DNA of 41,668 nucleotides from an uncultured Planctomycetaceae bacterium. Lineage in GTDB: Bacteria > Planctomycetota > Planctomycetia > Planctomycetales > Planctomycetaceae. The stretch's first letter is position 1, and each line of letters opens with the position of its first letter. The notes beneath the pieces are model-generated. The model was not told where the DNA came from and made no database searches. It saw only the letters and a list, made by a program, of their open reading frames with translations. Below are positions 36,337 to 41,668 of the stretch, piece after piece. The translations under genes were made by a program, and so were the position numbers. The stretch spans positions 1 through 41,668 of the forward strand of contig CAIYBH010000143.1 in the NCBI GenBank assembly GCA_903924405.1. Direction: 5' to 3'.

Positions 36337-37608
36337 CTACTTTGCCCGGTCGGAAATATCACGGCGACACCAGCCACCGTTCCAGCGAATCCTGTCCACC
36401 GCGGCATACGCATTCTGTTTGGCTTCAGAAATCGTATTTCCCAGTGCCGTCACACCCAGGACGCGACCGCCGGTGTTCTGCACCTCGCCATTCTTCAGCG
36501 CTGTCCCCGCATGAAACACTTTGACATCCGGGAGCTTGTCGGCTTCGTCCAGTCCGTAAATCGGATGCCCCTTTTTGTAGTCGCCAGGATAGCCTTCCGA
36601 AGCCATGACCACGCACACGGCCGGCCGGGGATCCCAGTCGAGCCCCTCCAGCTCTCCCAGCCGACCAGTCGCCGCCTTCAGTAAGACATCGGCGAGATCT
36701 GTCTTCAGCCGCATCAGTACAGGCTGAGCCTCGGGATCACCAAATCGCACGTTGTATTCCAGCACCCTCGGGCCCCCGGCGGTCAACATCACGCCGGCAT
36801 AAAGGACACCGGAAAATGGACAACCATCGACCTTCATCGTATGGACGGTCGGCACCAGAATGCGCCGCACAATTTCATCCATGATTTCAGGAGTCACAAC
36901 CGGAGCCGGGCAATAGGCTCCCATGCCACCAGTGTTCGGACCCAGATCGTTGTCGTAAGCCCGTTTGTGATCCTGAGCAACCTCGAGCGGCACAATGGTG
37001 TCGCCATCCACGATCGCCAGAATACTCGCCTCTTCACCGACCAGACACTCTTCAATGACCACCTGTGAACCGGCGTCACCGAAAGATCGCTCCTGAAGGA
37101 TTGTTCGTACGGCCGCTTTCGCCTCTGCACGCGTGGCACAAACAAACACGCCTTTGCCCGATGCCAGCCCATCAGCTTTCACAACCAGCGGCTGCTCGTC
37201 CCCCTCATCAATGTAACGCTCTGCTTCCGGAAACCGGCTGAACACCGCAAAATCGGCCGTGGGAATGCTGGCCTTTCGCAGTAACTTTTTGGTGAAGACC
37301 TTGCTGCCTTCCAGTCGCGCAGCGGCAGCCGTTGGACCAAAAATCACTAAACCCTGCCGACGAAACTCATCAACAATCCCGGCAACCAACGGAGCTTCCG
37401 GACCAACCACCGTCAGATCAATCGCGTTCTCTCGAGCAAACCGAACCAGCCGCGTGACGTCGTCCACCGCAATCGCGAGATTCTCGCCGTCTTCCAGAGT
37501 TCCAGCGTTGCCCGGAGCACAGTAGACCTTCTTCACAAGCGGCGACTGGCTCAGTTTCCAGACCAATGCGTGCTCACGCCCACCGGAGCCAATCACAAGA
37601 ATCTTCAT
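36337..37608 (-). CDS. purD: Phosphoribosylamine--glycine ligase (GARS)
   Basis: The 423-residue ATP-grasp enzyme catalyses the second step of purine synthesis, joining glycine to 5-phosphoribosylamine. N-terminal MKILVIGSGGREHALVWKL is the PurD signature start. The ATP-grasp part shows LVVKADGLASGKGVFVC and VVIEECLVGEEASILAIVDG. The block YDNDLGPNTGGMGAYCPAP holds residues typical of all PurD proteins. ARFGDPE-type metal ligands appear as NVRFGDPEAQPVLMRL. The C-terminal domain is complete (GRVLGVTALGNTISEAKQNAY). It stands alone on the minus strand, convergent with the lipoprotein gene and following the DUF309 gene by about 370 bases. The ribosome site is weak. Confidence 0.97.
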   Translation of the reverse strand: MKILVIGSGGREHALVWKLSQSPLVKKVYCAPGNAGTLEDGENLAIAVDDVTRLVRFARENAIDLTVVGPEAPLVAGIVDEFRRQGLVIFGPTAAAARLEGSKVFTKKLLRKASIPTADFAVFSRFPEAERYIDEGDEQPLVVKADGLASGKGVFVCATRAEAKAAVRTILQERSFGDAGSQVVIEECLVGEEASILAIVDGDTIVPLEVAQDHKRAYDNDLGPNTGGMGAYCPAPVVTPEIMDEIVRRILVPTVHTMKVDGCPFSGVLYAGVMLTAGGPRVLEYNVRFGDPEAQPVLMRLKTDLADVLLKAATGRLGELEGLDWDPRPAVCVVMASEGYPGDYKKGHPIYGLDEADKLPDVKVFHAGTALKNGEVQNTGGRVLGVTALGNTISEAKQNAYAAVDRIRWNGGWCRRDISDRAK

Positions 37609-37871
37609 GGAATCATCAACCCCAATGCTAACACTGAATGTGGCCCGGAAAGACGCCCGGGAACAACCAACAGAAGACAGCCGTTCCTGGAAACACGCCC
37701 CGAAAGCCGGTGCGTGGCAGAGTACCGGGAGCAGCAGCAGAATTCGAACGGAAACAGCCGTGTTCCTGACTTTGTCGCAAACACGGGACCCGGAACAATC
37801 AGGTTGCCCGCAAACAATCCAACTCGCAGCAAAGCAACAGCCAGCCGACAGGAAAAATCAACGACATGGAC

Positions 37872-37892
37872 CTCAGCCAAACCCTGGCTGAG
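37872..37892. terminator. Small hairpin next to the DUF309 terminator
   Basis: CTCAGCCA pairs perfectly with TGGCTGAG around a five-base loop. It sits immediately next to the terminator stem at 37898-37932, making a tandem hairpin in the 370-base gap upstream of purD. No T tract of its own. Confidence 0.5.
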
Positions 37893-37897
37893 ATACG

Positions 37898-37932
37898 AAA
37901 AAAGCCGGGCTGAAACTGCCAACCCGGCTTTT
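37898..37932 (-). terminator. Rho-independent terminator of the DUF309 gene
   Basis: AAAAGCCGGG (37900-37909) pairs with CCCGGCTTTT (37923-37932). Reading the minus strand, the stem ends in a run of T residues. It lies about 47 bases beyond the stop of the DUF309 gene. Confidence 0.85.
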
Positions 37933-37979
37933 CATGCAATTTCTGGTCATCACTCGTCAGCAAGTGACCAATCGAGTCT

Positions 37980-38558
37980 TCACACCACAGGTGCCGTCTC
38001 GGGCTTCAACAGAAACGGAAACACCCGAATCGCCGCACCAGGCACATGCTGCTTCTTGTAAGCCAACTGAGCCGCACGGTCGGCCGCAAACTGCAGTCGA
38101 ATGAATTCCAGACCGCAGAAGGAATCAATGTCCGCCTCAGCCGCAACGTCCGCAAACATCTCTCCAGCCGATGCCGCATGCCGACGTACACCATGAATGC
38201 TGCGCTCACGTACCTTCACACCCGCAGCCGCCAACTTGATCAATCCCTTCAGAAACCGCCCGACCGTCGTGTCAGCACCAGACACCCGCCACAGTCGCTC
38301 CCATTCTTCATGAGCTTCCCAGTAGAACCCAAGATTGAAGTAGTCCAGACCCAGCAGATAGTTGCGATTCAGATGCCAACTGTCCTGACTTAACGCCCGT
38401 GGCCCCTGGCCCGGAGCATGTTTGCGACCGTGACTGTGACCCTTGGGATCCCGAATTGGATGAGGCATCCCGGAACCGGGATAGTAAGTGTAGGGAGGAA
38501 GGGGACTGCCAGGATACAGCCGCTCGACTTCAGACTCTGCGGTCTCTACTGTCATCAT
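37980..38558 (-). CDS. DUF309 family protein
   Basis: The 192-residue protein has the DUF309 core in the middle: [23 protein letters not shown], then [19 protein letters not shown]. The motif FNxGxYWExHExWE is characteristic and its acidic and His residues could bind metal, but no enzyme activity is established for the family. The N-terminal 70 residues are Pro, Gly and His rich ([19 protein letters not shown]) and not part of the domain. Two ATG codons in a row occur at 38558 and 38555; GGAG lies 11 bases upstream, and the open frame beyond to 38657 has no better site. A terminator follows. Confidence 0.85.
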   Translation of the reverse strand: MMTVETAESEVERLYPGSPLPPYTYYPGSGMPHPIRDPKGHSHGRKHAPGQGPRALSQDSWHLNRNYLLGLDYFNLGFYWEAHEEWERLWRVSGADTTVGRFLKGLIKLAAAGVKVRERSIHGVRRHAASAGEMFADVAAEADIDSFCGLEFIRLQFAADRAAQLAYKKQHVPGAAIRVFPFLLKPETAPVV

Positions 38559-39766
38559 GTACACTCTACTCCGTCGGCTAAGGGCCAGGGATTCTGTTGC
38601 TCCGCAAATCATTCGCATCATTCTCGACTGGGGAAACACGCGGAACTGGCCTCCCAAGTGACTAAAACGCTGCGACGCGAAATACTGTTCTTTTGTTCAT
38701 CACAGAAAAAACCAGATTTCGGTTGCGCCGAATTTACACCTTTTTCCGCCAAGTTCGAGAACTTCTTGGCATATTTTGCCAGATTCTGCCCAGCTGACTC
38801 CAGATGCCCAACCGTTCAACCCGAACGACCCAGAGCCCCCAAACCAACAACTCGGATCGCCAAATTCGCCATAAACCTTTTCCACGTTTGCACTTAAACC
38901 CGCGACGGGCTGGCCGTTGAGTTGAATCACGTGCAATTACAACACCCCCAGGGGCTCCCCAACAGTCAAAGTCTCGCGTTGGCCACGCCTCCAGACGAAA
39001 TCCCCAGGCCCCACCGAAGAATCCTGGCGTATTTTGCCCCACAAAAAACCACCACCACCAATTACCCACTCCAACAGCCGCCACCAACAACCAGGCTCTC
39101 CACCGCACTCAGCCGTCCGTTCACAACCCACGTGCTGTGTCCCCGCCGGTTCGCTATACCTTCCGGTTCGCTGTGAACCAACCGGTCACGCCAGGCCAAA
39201 CGAGAATCCTGCGCATCAGGGCTTCCATTCCCGGTAAATCAACAACCTGGTCGGCTTGCAGAAAACCAATGCAGCGATTCTGCCGTATTTGACCGGTTGT
39301 TGCTTTGAAACCACACTCGCCATTGCGCATGCTGTGAACAAAGAACTGAATTCTGCATCGATGGACAAGAATTACGCATTCCGATCAACTAAACAAACGT
39401 TCAGTGATCAAACCCTGGAAATTCTCTCGGTCAGGTGCGTTAACCTCTAGTCCACTTGACAGACAAAGTCCACAAGCGTGTAATCATCCATGAATCAGGG
39501 CTGATCAGGGGACTGGGGTAGTCCATTTTTCGGCCTTTCGATTCAGGAAAGCAAGTCGTAATTCCTGTTCCATGGAGTTCCGCGGGGGCGGAACGCCGAT
39601 TACAGAATCAGGGATTGTGGCGTTTTCGAAAAGTGTCGTTGCTGGTTCGTGGGGAACGTCCGGCAACGATCAGTGATCTCAGGTCGAAGGGATACTTCGA
39701 TCTCGAAACTGGGTCAGGTTTGCAGATCAGGAAGCCGTCATCTGCAGGCCTTGTTGGGGCTATTCC
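38559..39766. other. 1.2 kb region without a supported gene
   Basis: Between the divergent DUF309 and KAS genes only random-looking frames occur, for example 38734-39108 minus with a Trp-rich translation. Base use changes here: 38690-39180 has long A/C-rich runs on the plus strand, and GCRTATTTTGCC occurs at about 38769 and 39028. It contains the promoters of both flanking genes. I see no tRNA or structured RNA. Confidence 0.45.
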
Positions 39767-41053
39767 ATGGCTGGGCACAAGCAAACCCGTGTGGTCATCA
39801 CCGGTGTCGGCGTGGTGTCTCCGATAGGGATCGGCAACGATCGCTTTTGGCAGAGCCTGCTGCGCAACCAATCCGGGATTGATTTCCTGCAGTCGATTCC
39901 GACTGAAGGGCTCCCGTCTGCATTTGGCGCAGAAGTCCGCGACTTTAACCCTGTGGAATTTCTGCGGGATCGAAAATTCGTCAAAGTGATGTGCCGCGAC
40001 ATCCAGCTCGGCGTCGCTTCTTCATCGCTGGCGGTGAAGGACGCCCGCATTTCCGACGGCCTGTTTGATCCCGAACGTTTCGGCGTCGTCTTCGGTGCCG
40101 GACGCATGACCTGTCACCCGCAGGAACTGGCAGCAATCGTTGAAGTCTGTCGCAGTGCCGACGGGTTTGATCCGGACAAATGGGGTTCAGAAGCCGTTGG
40201 GCGAATCGCACCTCTCTGGCTGCTGCGTCAGCTTCCCAATATGCCAGCCAGCCACGTTTCAATCGATCACAACGCCTGCGGGCCCAATAATACCATCACC
40301 TGCCGCGATGCGTCGGCTCTACTGGCCCTGGCAGAAGCCGTTCGAGTCATTCAGGCGGATCGCGCCGATGCGATGATCGTTGGCGCCGGCAGTTCCAACA
40401 TTCACCCGGTCGACATCGCCAAGTTCCATAACTTCGAAGGGCTCTCACGCCGGGCGGATGATCCGTCCCGCGCATGCCGCCCCTTCGATTTCGAACGCGA
40501 TGGCACCGTTGTCGGTGAAGGTGCCGCGTCGTTCATCGTGGAAAGCTACGAACACGCCGTCCGCCGTGGTGCAGAGATCTACGCGGAAGTGCTGGGTACC
40601 GGCGCTGGCTGCGATGGCCGTGGCGTGGCAAATGAATCCGCCGGTCTGGGGCTTGTCCGAGCCATGGAATCCGCCATCAGTGCCTCCGGCATTACCCCGC
40701 AGGATCTTGGCCACATCAACGCACAGGGCAAAAGCACGCAGCCGGACGACATCGTGGAATCGCGGGCTTACCACCGTGTCTTCGGTGATCTCGCGCTGAA
40801 AATCCCCGTCACAGCACTCAAAAGCTACATCGGACACTTTGATGCCGGCGCCGGTGCTGTCGAACTGGCTGGAACTCTGCTGTCCCTGAAAAATGGCTAT
40901 GTCCCCGCGACTCTGAACTACGAAGTCCCGGACCCGCGCTGCCGACTCAACGTCGCTCGCGGTGAAGCTCAGCGACTCAACAACCGAACAGCCATTACCG
41001 TCAACCGCACGGCCATGGGGCAAAGCGCTGCTGCCGTCCTGCGGGCCCTTTGA
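39767..41053 (+). CDS. Beta-ketoacyl-ACP synthase homologue with altered active site
   Basis: The 428-residue protein has the full thiolase fold of FabF-type synthases: VVITGVGVVSPIGIGNDRFW at the start, ADAMIVGAGSSNIHP, CRPFDFERDGTVVGEGAASFIVE, and VTALKSYIGHFDAGAGAVELA with Lys352 and His357. Two catalytic features differ. The segment that should read NAHGTSTxxND is NAQGKSTQPDD, so the first catalytic His is Gln320. The nucleophile region reads SIDHNACGPNNTITCRDASALLALAEA: Cys171 is present in NACG, but a gapless fit to CASGLQAIGEA puts Asp181 at the nucleophile. Normal condensation is doubtful; a chain-length-factor-like or accessory role is possible. No acyl carrier protein or partner synthase is within the window. 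The start has GGGG upstream. Confidence 0.85.
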   Translation: MAGHKQTRVVITGVGVVSPIGIGNDRFWQSLLRNQSGIDFLQSIPTEGLPSAFGAEVRDFNPVEFLRDRKFVKVMCRDIQLGVASSSLAVKDARISDGLFDPERFGVVFGAGRMTCHPQELAAIVEVCRSADGFDPDKWGSEAVGRIAPLWLLRQLPNMPASHVSIDHNACGPNNTITCRDASALLALAEAVRVIQADRADAMIVGAGSSNIHPVDIAKFHNFEGLSRRADDPSRACRPFDFERDGTVVGEGAASFIVESYEHAVRRGAEIYAEVLGTGAGCDGRGVANESAGLGLVRAMESAISASGITPQDLGHINAQGKSTQPDDIVESRAYHRVFGDLALKIPVTALKSYIGHFDAGAGAVELAGTLLSLKNGYVPATLNYEVPDPRCRLNVARGEAQRLNNRTAITVNRTAMGQSAAAVLRAL

Positions 41054-41118
41054 TCCCGGTTGACAGTCCGTTACGACCGCCCCCCCCGTTCCGCCTCAGG
41101 TGGCCGCGTCCACTTTCA

Positions 41119-41235
41119 GGCGGGCCAAATTCCACGTGAATCGATGACCTCAACGGGACCGGTAACGGGAACGCAAAGTTCCATCTGAGCCGATGAACTC
41201 AACGGGACCGGGAGGGCGAAGTTCCATCTGAGCCG
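41119..41235 (+). repeat. Degenerate array of the 43-base intergenic repeat
   Basis: Three successive versions of the 26-base core lie after the KAS gene: a decayed one near 41119-41143 (GGCGGGCCAAATTCC ...), one with an altered front near 41165-41192 (AACGCAAAGTTCCATCTGAGCC), and a perfect one at 41210-41235. The ATGAACTCAACGGGACC spacer type is kept between them, as in the first two copies of the 36.1 kb array. Confidence 0.88.
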
Positions 41236-41379
41236 AAGAATTCCCAAAAGATACTTCGCGGCCCGGCAAAAAACAGACGCGGGCACCATCCCAACAAAAA
41301 AACCGGACGCTCTCGCGTACCGGCTGATAAGGCGGCACTCACGGCCGCTCATTCATTCCACACAAATCACCACCCCACG

Positions 41380-41668
41380 CTATCCGTGTTTTCCGTGTCC
41401 ATCCGTGGTTCCAAACTCAAACGCAGCCAACAATCTTCGGGAGGGCGCGGCTCCCGCCAAGCCGCAAATCTGTATCGGCTCAGATGGAACTTCGCCCTCC
41501 CCGTCATTCCAGGCTATCCGTGTCATCCGTGTCCATCCGTGGTTCAAAACTCAAACGCAGCAAACAATCTTCGGGTGGGCGCGGCTCCCGCCAAGCCGCA
41601 AATCTGTATCGGCTCAGATGGAACTTCGCCCTCCCCGTCGTTCCAGGCCATCCGTGTTTTCCGTGTCC
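41380..41668. repeat. 134-base tandem repeat running off the right edge
   Basis: Units begin at 41380, 41514 and 41648 (exact period 134), the third cut by the window end. Each opens with ATCCGTGTYWTCCGTGTCC and ATCCGTGGTT, then has a GCGGCT ... AGCCGC hairpin. It then carries the 26-base core on the minus strand (41476-41501 and 41610-41635). In the first unit GGGAGGGCG (41439-41447) and CGCCCTCCC (41493-41501) form a perfect outer stem; in the second unit one base is changed. No protein is encoded. Confidence 0.93.

Noticed and set aside
41116..41352. Minus-strand frame over the right-edge repeats
   Set aside because: Its translation only reflects the repeated DNA (SSAQMEL-type repeats); no start site or domain.

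Overview
The window looks like a chromosomal piece of a planctomycete (phylum Planctomycetota, probably order Planctomycetales). The pointers are a DUF1501 protein tail at the left edge, a double GYF-domain membrane protein, an RDD membrane protein with zinc ribbons, a secreted repeat protein with a planctomycete-type N-terminal motif (VELQEHRVLLSG, like the LEPR-XLL motif), a leucine-rich-repeat lipoprotein, a SASA-type sialate O-acetylesterase, and loosely packed genes with many 300-1200 base gaps. No genus can be named from the sequence alone. I recognise no rRNA, tRNA, phage or CRISPR array.

Layout. 1-3.8 kb: DUF1501 tail, an EboE-like TIM-barrel protein, a GYF protein. 3.9-8.7 kb: a compact, divergently organised phosphonate catabolism locus. 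On the minus strand it has a TIGR03364-type FAD oxidoreductase followed by phosphonoacetaldehyde hydrolase (phnX). On the plus strand it has a DUF5690 membrane transporter-like protein and a TIGR03366-type zinc alcohol dehydrogenase. 8.8-15.9 kb: RDD protein, a class-I amidotransferase-like (C26) protein whose nucleophile position is Gly, a large secreted modular protein, a gene-poor stretch and a small membrane protein. 16-23.5 kb: quinone oxidoreductase, DUF420-like membrane protein, transketolase, sialate O-acetylesterase, proC, DUF423 protein. 24-31 kb: a two-gene ABC-2 exporter, recA, a Gfo/Idh/MocA oxidoreductase and gap. 31.2-32.3 kb: a PIN-domain toxin-antitoxin pair beside the C-terminal remnant of an ISAs1-type transposase. 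32.3-38.6 kb: an NrnA-like DHH phosphoesterase, murD overlapping a leucine-rich-repeat lipoprotein gene, purD and a DUF309 protein. 38.6-41.7 kb: a 1.2 kb gap, a beta-ketoacyl synthase homologue with a non-canonical active site, and an intergenic repeat field at the right edge.

How genes work together. The clearest functional unit is the phosphonate locus. DUF5690 would bring the substrate in. The FAD enzyme (amine substrates) and the alcohol dehydrogenase (hydroxy substrates) would both yield phosphonoacetaldehyde, and PhnX would cleave its C-P bond. The usual transaminase PhnW is absent from the window. The other most interesting signals are a 26-base intergenic element that recurs seven times in both orientations at two loci 5 kb apart, and two proteins whose catalytic residues have been replaced (C26 family and KAS family).
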